This document shows, one piece after another, positions 5,939-12,568 of a stretch of DNA of 17,371 nt. The stretch spans positions 1 through 17,371 of the forward strand of contig USEY01000064.1 of NCBI GenBank assembly GCA_900553815.1, in the 5' to 3' direction. The stretch's first letter is position 1; each line of letters begins with the position of its first letter. The position numbers were made by a program, and so were the translations under genes. The notes below the pieces were generated by a model that saw only the letters and a list, made by a program, of their open reading frames with translations, did not search any database and was not told the DNA's origin. Origin of the DNA: an uncultured Bacteroides sp. (GTDB lineage Bacteria > Bacteroidota > Bacteroidia > Bacteroidales > Bacteroidaceae).

Positions 5939-6305
5939 TAAACGAAAGCTGTACTGGGGAGTGGCACTGCTGTGCCTGGCGGGCTATGTGTATTATAGCT
6001 TTAACCCCAGCCTGTATGCTTTCTTTCCTCCCTGCCCTTTCCGCACACTGACGGGACTGCCCTGCCCCGGCTGTGGTTCGCAGAGAGCCATACATTGCCT
6101 GCTGCACCTGGATGTGGCAGGTGCTTTCAGACAGAATGCCCTGCTGGTGTTGTCGTTGCCCATCGTGCTGTTGCTGCTATGGGCGGAGACGGTGCGCACC
6201 AGCAAGCCGCAGCTGTATGCACGGATACACCGCCCGGTTTACATCAGATGGTATGCAGTGGCGGTGATGGTGTGGTGGATAGGACGGATATTGAACGGAC
6301 AATGA
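5925..6305 (+). CDS. DUF2752 family membrane protein
   Basis: A 126-aa protein with three likely membrane helices: near residues 11-30, in the centre (LLVLSLPIVLLLLW) and near the C-terminus (WYAVAVMVWWIG). The DUF2752 signature is clear: CPFRTLTGLPCPGCGSQRA followed by HLDVAGAFRQN, with a conserved Cys-x-x-Cys pair in a loop between helices. The function of the family is unknown; the CPGCG motif could bind metal or be redox active (inference). It overlaps the upstream GYF_2/dispanin gene by 14 bp and the downstream MFS gene by an ATGA, so all three are probably translated from one mRNA. Confidence 0.85.
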   Translation: MKISDKRKLYWGVALLCLAGYVYYSFNPSLYAFFPPCPFRTLTGLPCPGCGSQRAIHCLLHLDVAGAFRQNALLVLSLPIVLLLLWAETVRTSKPQLYARIHRPVYIRWYAVAVMVWWIGRILNGQ

Positions 6306-7492
6306 CAATGAGAAAAATAGAACTGAAGGAAAACGGGGGACTGCCCTCGCACATCTTATGGACACTGGCCATCGTAGCCGGTGTGGCGGTAGCCAATATT
6401 TACTATAACCAGCCGTTGCTGAACATGATAAGGCAGGACCTGGGAGTGTCGGAATTCAAGGCCAACCTGATAGCCATGATTACGCAGGTGGGCTATGCGC
6501 TGGGACTGCTGTTCATCGTACCGCTGGGTGACCTGTATCAACGGAAACACATCATACTGACCAACTTCTGCGTATTGGTGGTGTCGCTGCTGACGATAGC
6601 GCTGTCGTCGAACATCTACCTGACCTGGGTGGCTTCGCTGCTGACGGGTGTGTGTTCCATGATTCCGCAGATATTTGTGCCGATAGCCTCGCAGTTCTCC
6701 AGACCGGAGCACAAGGGACGCAATGTGGGCATGGTGGTCTCGGGCCTGCTGATTGGCATACTGGCCTCGCGCGTGGTGAGCGGATTTGTGGGCGAGGTAC
6801 TGGGCTGGAGAGAGATGTACGTGATAGCGGCCGTGATGATGGTGGTATGTGCCGGCGTGGTGCTGAAGGTATTGCCGGACATACAGTCGGACTTCAAAGG
6901 CAAGTATACGGAGCTGATGATGTCGCTGTTCAGGCTGGTGAGGGATTATCCTGCCCTGCGCATCTATGCAGCCCGCTCGGGCATAGCCTTCGGCTCGTTT
7001 CTGAGCGTATGGGCGTGCCTGGCGTTCAAGATGGCGGAAGCACCGTTTTATGCAGGAAGTGACGTGATAGGCATACTGGGACTGTGCGGCGTGGTGGGAG
7101 CGCTGACCGCATCGTTTGTGGGCAGATACGTGAAGCAGGTAGGTGTGAGCCGCTTCAACTACATAGGCGGAGGCCTGTTGCTGCTGGCGTGGAGCGCCTT
7201 CTACTTTCTGGATACGAGCTATGCGGGCATCATCGGGGGGATTATCCTGATAGACATCGGCATGCAATGTATCCAGCTGAGTAACCAGACAAGCATCTTC
7301 GAGCTGTGTCCGGGTGCCTCCAACCGTGTCAACACCATCTTCATGACGACTTACTTCATAGGTGGCTCGATGGGCACCTTCCTGGCCGGATTTGGCTGGG
7401 AACATTGGGGATGGACCGGTGTATGCGGTGTGGGCGTATTGCTGACACTGGGGTCGCTGTCACTGGCGGGTAAAAAGTTTCCGGCAGGGTAA
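6302..7492 (+). CDS. MFS transporter
   Basis: A 396-aa inner-membrane transporter of the major facilitator superfamily, drug/solute antiporter-like. The N-terminal motif ANIYYNQPLLNMI with a following QVGYALGLLFIVPLGDLYQRK loop (the MFS motif A, G-D-x-x-x-R/K) is typical of the YnfM-like efflux/uptake branch. About 12 hydrophobic segments are spread over the length, with a charged central loop near residues 185-205. ATG at 6302 overlaps the stop of DUF2752; a second in-frame ATG two codons later is an alternative. The substrate is not evident. Many overlapping frames in this gene are shadows of its GC-rich codon use. A 12-unit GTGGTRA array starts 49 bp after the stop. Confidence 0.9.
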   Translation: MTMRKIELKENGGLPSHILWTLAIVAGVAVANIYYNQPLLNMIRQDLGVSEFKANLIAMITQVGYALGLLFIVPLGDLYQRKHIILTNFCVLVVSLLTIALSSNIYLTWVASLLTGVCSMIPQIFVPIASQFSRPEHKGRNVGMVVSGLLIGILASRVVSGFVGEVLGWREMYVIAAVMMVVCAGVVLKVLPDIQSDFKGKYTELMMSLFRLVRDYPALRIYAARSGIAFGSFLSVWACLAFKMAEAPFYAGSDVIGILGLCGVVGALTASFVGRYVKQVGVSRFNYIGGGLLLLAWSAFYFLDTSYAGIIGGIILIDIGMQCIQLSNQTSIFELCPGASNRVNTIFMTTYFIGGSMGTFLAGFGWEHWGWTGVCGVGVLLTLGSLSLAGKKFPAG

Positions 7493-7540
7493 GTTAAGTG
7501 GGCAGTAGTAAAGTAGTAGAGAAGGTAAAGACGTGAGTCA

Positions 7541-7624
7541 GTGGTAAGTGGTAAGTGATAAGTGGTGAGTGGTGAGTGGTGAGTGATAAGTGGTGAGTGG
7601 TGAGTGATAAGTGGTGAGTGGTCA
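7541..7624 (+). repeat. Heptamer tandem array, GTGRTRA, 12 units
   Basis: Twelve 7-bp units in register (GTGGTAA, GTGATAA, GTGGTGA, last GTGGTCA). The G-rich strand is the sense strand of the MFS gene ending 49 bp upstream. The triplet GTGGTGA-GTGGTGA-GTGATAA is itself repeated. Confidence 0.93.
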
Positions 7625-7715
7625 TTCAAACTCATCAACTAAAAAACTAACAAACTAATAAACTTATAGAGAATATTAATCCGCCCTACCCGCACCATCC
7701 GCGTCTAGAGTTCAG

Positions 7716-8071
7716 AGTTATGAGCTTGGAGTACCCCATCCCCCTTCGGGGAACTTCCCCTATTTTAGGGGAAGAGGAGAGGATTTGGCTTTATCTTGTC
7801 AACTTGTCTGTTGTCTACTTGTCAACTGAAAGAAATTAATCCGCTTCATCCGCGCAATCCGCGTCTAGAGAGTTATAAGTTTTGAGTTATGAGTGATGAG
7901 AGTTCTGATTTATGATTTCAGATTTCAGATTTCAGATTTCTGATTTAAGTTTTGCATCCGCGCAGACATTCTCTTTTTTAGTTCCCGGCTCAAGGCCGGG
8001 ATGACCATGCGGAAGAAGCAAAAGAATGCTGATTTCAGAGTTCAGAATTGATTAGTATAAGCGGTAAATCA
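7716..8071. repeat. Composite repeat block, copy B
   Basis: Same order and near-identical sequence to block A (2780-3099), here about 36 bp longer. Most of the difference is heptamer expansion: six TGATTTA/TGATTTC/AGATTTC units at 7906-7947 against two at 2961-2974. Like block A it ends in TAGTATAAGCGGTAAATCA and runs straight into a CTCTCAA-type heptamer array. Confidence 0.87.
7906..7947. repeat. Heptamer array WGATTTM, 6 units
   Basis: TGATTTA, TGATTTC, three AGATTTC and TGATTTA in register, inside composite block B. The matching place in block A has only two units. Confidence 0.85.
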
Positions 8072-8197
8072 CTATCAACCTTCCACTCTCCACTCTCAAC
8101 TCTCCACCCTCCACTCTCAACTCTCAACCCTCCACTCTCAACCCTCAACTCTCCACTTTCAACCCTCAACTCTCCACTCTCAACTCTCCACTTTCAA
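8072..8197 (-). repeat. Heptamer tandem array, CTCTCMA, 18 units
   Basis: Eighteen 7-bp units with no register break (CTCTCAA, CTCTCCA, CCCTCAA, CCCTCCA, CTTTCAA and others). On the - strand it is a G-rich array in the sense direction of maf, whose stop is about 44 bp away. Confidence 0.95.
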
Positions 8198-8240
8198 CTA
8201 ACTCCCTATTGCCTCCGCATCTAAAAAACAGCCCCACAGA

Positions 8241-8825
8241 TTATTCCACTGTTTTCAGCTCCTGATAGAGTCGCTGTACGGGAAGTCCCATGATATTGAA
8301 ATAGCTGCCAGAGATATACTCGACGCCAACAAAGCCTATCCATTCCTGTACGCCATAGGCACCGGCCTTGTCGTAGGGACGGTAGTTGTCGACGTAATAG
8401 CTGATTTCCTCCTCGGACAAGGTAGAAAAGCGCACTTCGGTCTGTGCGGCAAAGCAACGCTGCCAGCGTGTGGTGGTGATGCAAACACCGGTAAAGACCT
8501 CATGGGTATGTCCGGACAGGGAACGCAACATCTGCAAAGCCTCTTCCCGATCGGCGGGTTTGCCCAATACACGACCGTCGAGCCAGACAACGGTGTCGGC
8601 GGTTATCATCAACTCATCGGGCTGCAAGAGGGCTTTGTAGGCATCGGCTTTCTCGCGGGCTATGTAGAGAGGAATGTCTGCTCCCTGCAAGGTTTCGGGA
8701 TAGGACTCGTCTACATCGGGCAGGGTCCTGACTTCATATTCTACTCCCAATCCGGCCAGCAGCTCCTTGCGCCGGGGAGAATTGGAAGCCAATATCACTT
8801 TGTATTTCTTCAGATTATCCAACAT
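8241..8825 (-). CDS. maf: Maf-like nucleoside triphosphate pyrophosphatase
   Basis: A 194-aa cytoplasmic house-cleaning enzyme of the Maf/HAM1 superfamily that hydrolyses nucleoside triphosphates to monophosphate and pyrophosphate. Signatures: ILASNSPRRKELL (residues 11-23) phosphate-binding loop, ITADTVVWLDGRVLGKP with catalytic Asp77, LSGHTHEVFTGV, and KAGAYGVQEW near the C-terminus. The Gln in the last motif fits the YhdE subgroup (dTTP/UTP and modified bases) rather than the YceF group; subgroup assignment is by motif only. Length is normal. It is the last gene of the - strand series, 558 bp beyond kdsC, with repeats in the gap, so it may have its own promoter. Confidence 0.92.
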   Translation of the reverse strand: MLDNLKKYKVILASNSPRRKELLAGLGVEYEVRTLPDVDESYPETLQGADIPLYIAREKADAYKALLQPDELMITADTVVWLDGRVLGKPADREEALQMLRSLSGHTHEVFTGVCITTTRWQRCFAAQTEVRFSTLSEEEISYYVDNYRPYDKAGAYGVQEWIGFVGVEYISGSYFNIMGLPVQRLYQELKTVE

Positions 8826-8844
8826 ATCGTTTTATTATTTAATT

Positions 8845-8937
8845 CAAGTTTCGGTAAAACCAAAACTTGAAGGAGTTAAAGGAGTTAAAAGGAGTTATTG
8901 CCCGTCTTGGACGGGCTTAGAAGTTAAAAGCCAATAG
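8845..8937. repeat. AGGAGTTAAA hairpin element, copy 1
   Basis: Order: CAAGTTT...AAACTTG inverted repeat, two to three GGAGTTAAA units, hairpin GCCCGTC-TTG-GACGGGC (8900-8916), AGAAGTTAAAAGCCAATAG. A TTAACTTCTAACTCCTT stretch about 45 bp downstream is roughly its inverse and may close a larger stem. Confidence 0.7.
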
Positions 8938-9056
8938 AGAAGCAAGCAGCTCACAATATATCGGATTAACTTCTAACTCCTTAATTACCACATAAATATT
9001 AAATCCAAAAATTAAATTATTTAAGTTTGGAAGTAATTACAGTAATCAAGTTTGGC

Positions 9057-9128
9057 AAATGCAAAACTTGCAGGAGTTAAAAGGAGTCATCGCCCACCAA
9101 GGTGGGCTTAGGAGTTAAACTTAAAGCC
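9057..9128. repeat. AGGAGTTAAA hairpin element, copy 2
   Basis: Same order as copy 1, with hairpin GCCCACC-AA-GGTGGGC (9092-9107): both stem strands differ from copy 1 in a compensating way. The tail GGAGTTAAACTTAAAGCC is slightly diverged. Confidence 0.68.
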
Positions 9129-9229
9129 ATGAACCACTCTCCTTGCAGGCTGATAATACCTTACTAATATAAAATATTAATCCGCCCGACCCGCACTATC
9201 CGCGTCTAAAAAATCAACATCGTTCTTCC

Positions 9230-9292
9230 GTCATCCTAAGAAAATCTCAAGGAACTGTTGGCTTTGAGATTCTTCACTACGTTCAGAATGAC
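9230..9292. repeat. 71-bp-type inverted-repeat element, copy 3 (63 bp)
   Basis: Ends GTCATCCTAAG...AATCTCA and TGAGATTCTTCACTACGTTCAGAATGAC; the middle is shorter than in copies 1 and 2. Confidence 0.6.
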
Positions 9293-9301
9293 ATTACCGA
9301 G

Positions 9302-9371
9302 CTAAATGCTAACCGCTGACCACTAACCACTGACCACTAACCGCTGACCACTAACCGCTGAGCGCTATCCA
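9302..9371 (-). repeat. Heptamer tandem array, CTRACCR, 10 units
   Basis: Ten units of 7 bp in register (CTAACCG, CTGACCA, CTAACCA, ending CTGAGCG, CTATCCA). G-rich on the - strand, the sense strand of kdsC, whose stop is 13 bp away. Confidence 0.93.
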
Positions 9372-9383
9372 ACGCCTATTCTC

Positions 9384-9914
9384 TTACCACCCGAAAGCTC
9401 TCTCGTCGGCCATCCATAGTCCCTGTGCCTTCAGCACCTGTTCTACCAGGTCGCGACCACAGCCATAGCCACCGGGAGCGTGAGAGATATAGCGTGAGAC
9501 GGCTTTGATCTCGGCTGCCGCATCCTTGGGGCAGCAGGGCAAGCCACATGCCTGCATCACCTGCAGGTCGGGGATATCGTCGCCCATATAGGCTATCTCC
9601 TCGTCGGTCAGTGCATGACGCTCCTTGAAGTCGCGGTAGTCGTGAATCTTCATGGACGAGCCCAGGTATATATTCTCAGGAGCCACGCCCAATGCCTGGA
9701 AGCGTTTCCTCACCGCCTCGGTGCGTCCTCCGGTGATGATACCCACCAGCAGGCCCACCTTGACGGCCATGTGGAGCGAGTAGCCGTCCTTGATGTTCAC
9801 CGTGCGCATGGGTTCTCCCTCCATGCTCATGGGTATGACATTGGCACTCAGCACACCGTCGACATCGAAGAGCACTGCCTTTATCTTTCGCAAATCGTAG
9901 TTTATTGTACTCAT
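9384..9914 (-). CDS. kdsC: KdsC-like HAD phosphatase (KDO-8-phosphate phosphatase type)
   Basis: A 176-aa class-I HAD phosphatase of the KdsC type, expected to hydrolyse 3-deoxy-D-manno-octulosonate-8-phosphate to KDO for lipid A core. Motif I is VLFDVDGVL (Asp17 nucleophile, Asp19), motif [10 protein letters not shown] (Thr61), motif III Lys89, motif [10 protein letters not shown] (Asp112/Asp113). The C-terminal [13 protein letters not shown] matches the KdsC GGxGxxRE loop. There is no cap domain, as usual for tetrameric KdsC. The start MSTINYDL at 9914 is preferred; an extension to 9947 would use a TTG and run into repeat sequence. Related HAD phosphatases act on KDN or other sugar acids, so the substrate is likely but not proven. 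Confidence 0.87.
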   Translation of the reverse strand: MSTINYDLRKIKAVLFDVDGVLSANVIPMSMEGEPMRTVNIKDGYSLHMAVKVGLLVGIITGGRTEAVRKRFQALGVAPENIYLGSSMKIHDYRDFKERHALTDEEIAYMGDDIPDLQVMQACGLPCCPKDAAAEIKAVSRYISHAPGGYGCGRDLVEQVLKAQGLWMADERAFGW

Positions 9915-9929
9915 ATATATAAGTTTACT

Positions 9930-10022
9930 CAAGTTTCGGTAAACCAAAACTTGAAGGAGTTAAAGGAGGTAGAAGGAGTTATCGCCCGCCTTGGGTCGGG
10001 CTGAGGAGTTAAAAGCCAATAG
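9930..10022. repeat. AGGAGTTAAA hairpin element, copy 3
   Basis: CAAGTTTCGG...CAAAACTTG inverted repeat, GGAGTTAAAGGAGG, hairpin GCCCG...CGGGC (9984-10001), GAGGAGTTAAAAGCCAATAG end. It begins 16 bp upstream of the kdsC start codon and lies in its leader if kdsC is co-transcribed with DUF2520. A partial inverse (TTAACTTCC...CTGCAAGTTTGG) follows at about 10060-10085. Confidence 0.7.
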
Positions 10023-10112
10023 ACAGGAAATAATTTATCTGGTATCGGTTTAACCACTTAACTTCCTTAACTTCTGCAAGTTTGGTTTTGCCTATTTTCT
10101 ATTCGGCCACAC

Positions 10113-10910
10113 TCATTCCTCCTGCGACAACCGATGAATGCTTTCGCTCAGTTGCCTGTAGACGTCCTGTAGCCGGGGTTCATCGGCGAGCATCTGCAAA
10201 TGGCTGTCCATGACATTGACATCGTAGCGCACTGCCGGTCCTGTCTGTGCCAGCCGGGGAGCTATCTCGTGTACCTTACGCGCCGTTTCATCAATCAGCG
10301 GCAGCATGGCCTCGAAAGGCAGATTGTATTTCTTCAGCAGTTCGTCGGCCAGGGCATACATGTGGTTGGAGAAGTTGCAGGTGAACACGGCTGCCAGGTG
10401 CAGGCACTTGCGCTGGAGCGAGGATGCTTCATAGACCTTGCCCGACAACGAACCGGCCACTGCCTTCAGGTAATCGACCACCTGCGGAGAGCTGCCTTCC
10501 ACAAAGACAGGTATCTCCTCGAAGTTCACCTCGCGCGCCTTGCTGAAAGTCTGCATGGGATAGAACACGCCATACTGACTGGCATGCCCCTGCCAGATAT
10601 CCATGGGAATGCTGCCGGCCGTATGTACCCACAGGGAGTGTTCGCGGCCATGCACAATCTCGGGCAGACGGCTGACCAGCACATCGTCTTTCAGCGACAC
10701 GATGTAGAGTCCGGCATCGGCAACCAGCCGGGTCAAATCGGTGGTCCACGATGCCTCGACCGCCTGTGCCAGTGTGCGGGCCGACTCCGGTGTGCGGCTA
10801 TAGACCTGTTCAATACGGAAGCCCTTGTAGTAAAGGGCCTTTGCCAGGTTGGTGGCCAGATTGCCGGCACCAACCAGCACGATGGATGTATCTTCTATAC
10901 TGCGCTTCAT
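10113..10910 (-). CDS. Rossmann-fold / DUF2520 protein
   Basis: A 265-aa cytoplasmic protein with an N-terminal NAD(P)-binding Rossmann domain of the ketopantoate/pyrroline-carboxylate reductase-like kind (IVLVGAGNLATNLAKALYYKG, about residues 10-30; YIVSLKDDV; HTAGSIPMD; FYPMQTFSK) and a C-terminal helical DUF2520 domain (LHLAAVFTCNFSNHMYALADELL) that resembles the dimerisation domain of 6-phosphogluconate-dehydrogenase-like enzymes. A dehydrogenase or reductase is expected; the substrate is unknown. ATG at 10910 is 6 bp after the stop of the small membrane-protein gene, so the two are in one operon with the nitroreductase. Confidence 0.88.
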   Translation of the reverse strand: MKRSIEDTSIVLVGAGNLATNLAKALYYKGFRIEQVYSRTPESARTLAQAVEASWTTDLTRLVADAGLYIVSLKDDVLVSRLPEIVHGREHSLWVHTAGSIPMDIWQGHASQYGVFYPMQTFSKAREVNFEEIPVFVEGSSPQVVDYLKAVAGSLSGKVYEASSLQRKCLHLAAVFTCNFSNHMYALADELLKKYNLPFEAMLPLIDETARKVHEIAPRLAQTGPAVRYDVNVMDSHLQMLADEPRLQDVYRQLSESIHRLSQEE

Positions 10911-10916
10911 ACCTGC

Positions 10917-11252
10917 CTACCTGACCGAAAACCAATACAACAATATGCCTACCACCAGAATGGCCAACGGCAAGAGGTAGGCAGACATGGTGCCCACCAA
11001 GGCCGAAATCAGTCCGAAGTTAAGCACCAGCCACAGGCAGAGCAGAATAAGCCCCACCGACTTGTCGTGCTTGAACAACAGAAAGACAATGGCCGTATAG
11101 AGCAGGAAATTATCCTTGTTCATGACCCACGGCAGACCTACGCGGGCAAAACCTACCAGCTTGTCGAACAAATAGAGCAAGCCTATCACTATCAGCGTGA
11201 CGGCAGCCGCCTGGTAGGTGTCACGGTTGTTCTTTGCTTTTACTGCACTCAC
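10917..11252 (-). CDS. Small four-helix membrane protein of unknown function
   Basis: A 111-aa protein with about four membrane segments (AAAVTLIVIGLLYLFD; FLLYTAIVFLLF; VGLILLCLWLVLNFGLI; LLPLAILVVGILLYWFSV). I do not recognise a named family. Translation starts at GTG; no ATG lies nearby. A GGAGG 9 bp before the GTG lies inside the last codons of the nitroreductase gene, whose stop is 2 bp from the start, so translation is probably coupled. It sits between nitroreductase and DUF2520 in the same operon. Confidence 0.78.
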   Translation of the reverse strand: MSAVKAKNNRDTYQAAAVTLIVIGLLYLFDKLVGFARVGLPWVMNKDNFLLYTAIVFLLFKHDKSVGLILLCLWLVLNFGLISALVGTMSAYLLPLAILVVGILLYWFSVR

Positions 11253-11254
11253 CG

Positions 11255-11791
11255 TTATTGTCCTCCGTATTTATTGATATGAATCTTTTCCCACTGCAAA
11301 TGTTCTTCGTTGAAAGGCTTGCGTTCCATGCCCTTGTGGCCTACGGCAATCACGCTGACAACCTGCAGCTGCAAGGGGATGTCGAGCAGACCGTGGATGA
11401 ACTCATCGGAAGCCATGCCTGCCGCCGTATAGCGCTCGCGCACCTGCACCCAGCAGCTGCCCAGACCCATGTCTTCGGCCTGCAACTGGAGATAGATGGA
11501 AGCGATGGAGGCATCTTCTATCCAGACATCGCTGGCCAGCGGGTCGGCCATCACGACAATGGCCAGTGCGGCATCGGCAATGAACTGCGACGACTGCTCC
11601 TTGCAATGCGACAATTCCTTCAGCAGTTCCCTGTCGTCGACCACTACAAACTGCCAGCAGTTGCTGCGCTTGGAGGTTGGCGCCATCAGGGCAGCTTTGA
11701 GCAGTGTCACTACTTCATCCTGTGTCAGTTCTTCGTCCGTAAACTTCCGCATGCTGCGGCGGTTCTTTATCAATTCACTAAAACTTTCCAT
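11255..11791 (-). CDS. Nitroreductase family protein
   Basis: A 178-aa FMN-dependent nitroreductase-like enzyme. The N-terminal FMN phosphate-binding motif NRRSMRKF (about residues 10-17), the APTSKRSNCWQFVVV segment (about 37-51) and the middle LGSCWVQVRERY region are as in short nitroreductases of Bacteroidetes and Firmicutes. Such enzymes use NAD(P)H to reduce nitroaromatics, quinones or flavin substrates; the natural substrate is unknown. First gene of the nitroreductase, membrane protein, DUF2520 operon, with a promoter at 11839-11870. Confidence 0.9.
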   Translation of the reverse strand: MESFSELIKNRRSMRKFTDEELTQDEVVTLLKAALMAPTSKRSNCWQFVVVDDRELLKELSHCKEQSSQFIADAALAIVVMADPLASDVWIEDASIASIYLQLQAEDMGLGSCWVQVRERYTAAGMASDEFIHGLLDIPLQLQVVSVIAVGHKGMERKPFNEEHLQWEKIHINKYGGQ

Positions 11792-11838
11792 ATCATTTAC
11801 TATAAATTTTCATTTTTCCTTTTCAAGACTTTTGCCTG

Positions 11839-11870
11839 CAAAGATACAACTAAGAAACTTGAGAACATAA
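11839..11870 (-). promoter_or_regulatory. Promoter of the nitroreductase operon
   Basis: On the - strand TATCTTTG (11839-11846) lies 19 bp after TTATG (11866-11870), a one-mismatch -33 box. It abuts the yigZ stop codon and lies about 50 bp upstream of the nitroreductase ATG. Confidence 0.65.
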
Positions 11871-12464
11871 CTAAAAGCGCAATGTCTCCACCTTTTCCAG
11901 CCGTGCCCTGAGCCGGGGCATCAGCGAACGACGGATGCGAAGCGTCATGCTGCAATCCGTGTCGTAGCCCTGCTCCCTGATTTCGGGACCTTCTTCCTTG
12001 ACAATGCGCATGACATCGTTCATGAACGGATATTCAAACCACACCGTGATGTCCTCGTCGACCGTTTTCTCTACAATCGTGGCGGCAGCTATGGCCTCGG
12101 CAGCGGCAGCCTTGTAGGCGACGATGAGTCCGCTGGTACCCAGCTTGATGCCACCGAAATAGCGCACTACGATAATCAATATATCGGTCAGTTCATTGGA
12201 ATTTATCTGTCCCAGGATAGGCTTGCCGGCCGTGCCCGACGGTTCGCCGTTGTCATTGGCTCTGAAGTCTTTGCGCTCATGGCCGAGCATATAGGCATAG
12301 CACACATGGCGGGCGTCGTAGTACTTCTTCTGATAAGTCTCGAGCAATGCCTTGACTTCATCCACACTGTGCACGGGCAATGCGATGGCTATAAACTTAC
12401 TCCGCTTTTCCGTATAAATTCCCTCGGAAGGAGCCTCAATGGTTTTATAAATATCTGCTGTCAT
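11871..12464 (-). CDS. yigZ: YigZ/IMPACT family protein
   Basis: A 197-aa protein with an N-terminal UPF0029/IMPACT domain (KRSKFIAIALPVHSVDEV, HVCYAYMLG, NGEPSGTAGKPIL, IIVVRYFGGIKLGTSGL) and a C-terminal DUF1949 ferredoxin-like domain. In eukaryotes the IMPACT homologue regulates GCN2; the bacterial role is uncertain, with a nucleic-acid or ribosome link suspected. The start at 12464 (MTADIYKT) is chosen because the IMPACT domain begins there and a -7 box lies directly upstream. Starting at 12542 would add 26 residues with no family resemblance and place the promoter inside the coding region. Confidence 0.9.
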   Translation of the reverse strand: MTADIYKTIEAPSEGIYTEKRSKFIAIALPVHSVDEVKALLETYQKKYYDARHVCYAYMLGHERKDFRANDNGEPSGTAGKPILGQINSNELTDILIIVVRYFGGIKLGTSGLIVAYKAAAAEAIAAATIVEKTVDEDITVWFEYPFMNDVMRIVKEEGPEIREQGYDTDCSMTLRIRRSLMPRLRARLEKVETLRF

Positions 12465-12469
12465 GGGCA

Positions 12470-12500
12470 CAAAGATAGTGAAAGGTGAGTGCAGTACCAA
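12470..12500 (-). promoter_or_regulatory. yigZ promoter, possibly giving a leaderless mRNA
   Basis: On the - strand TTG, 20 bp, TATCTTTG. Only five bases (TGCCC) separate the -7 box from the ATG at 12464, so transcription would start at or next to the start codon. Confidence 0.55.
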
Positions 12501-12568
12501 GCCAAAAGCTAGCTTTTGAGTAAAGGTACTGCCGAACCGCATCCTGTCTTATTAAAAAGATAAACCTA

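Larger units (their letters stand above)
7493..8240. other. 748-bp repeat-filled convergent intergenic region
   Basis: This lies between the convergent MFS and maf genes. It holds a 12-unit heptamer array (7541-7624), a CCGCGTCTAG-type motif (about 7680-7710), composite block B (7716-8071) and an 18-unit heptamer array (8072-8197). No coding region is supported; the reading frame across the GTGGTRA array is repeat translation only. Confidence 0.8.
8826..9383. other. 558-bp intergenic region between kdsC and maf
   Basis: No gene is seen. It holds two copies of the AGGAGTTAAA hairpin element (8845-8937 and 9057-9128), a CCGCACTATCCGCGTCTA motif (about 9190-9208), a 71-bp-type element (9230-9292) and a 10-unit heptamer array (9302-9371). 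No clear TAnnTTTG box for maf was found. Confidence 0.7.

Noticed and set aside
6356..7405. 349-aa open frame on the - strand opposite the MFS gene
   Set aside because: Low-complexity His/Gln/Arg-rich translation typical of the antisense of a GC-rich membrane-protein gene.
7351..7638. Frame reading LITHHSPLITHHSPL on the - strand
   Set aside because: Direct translation of the GTGGTRA heptamer array; no start signal or family.
9912..9947. Longer kdsC start at 9947
   Set aside because: It would use TTG and the added residues come from the AAGTTT...AAACTT repeat; MSTINYDL at 9914 fits the family.
10200..11282. 360-aa open frame on the + strand across DUF2520 and the small membrane protein
   Set aside because: It spans two well-supported - strand genes and their junction and has no recognisable domain.
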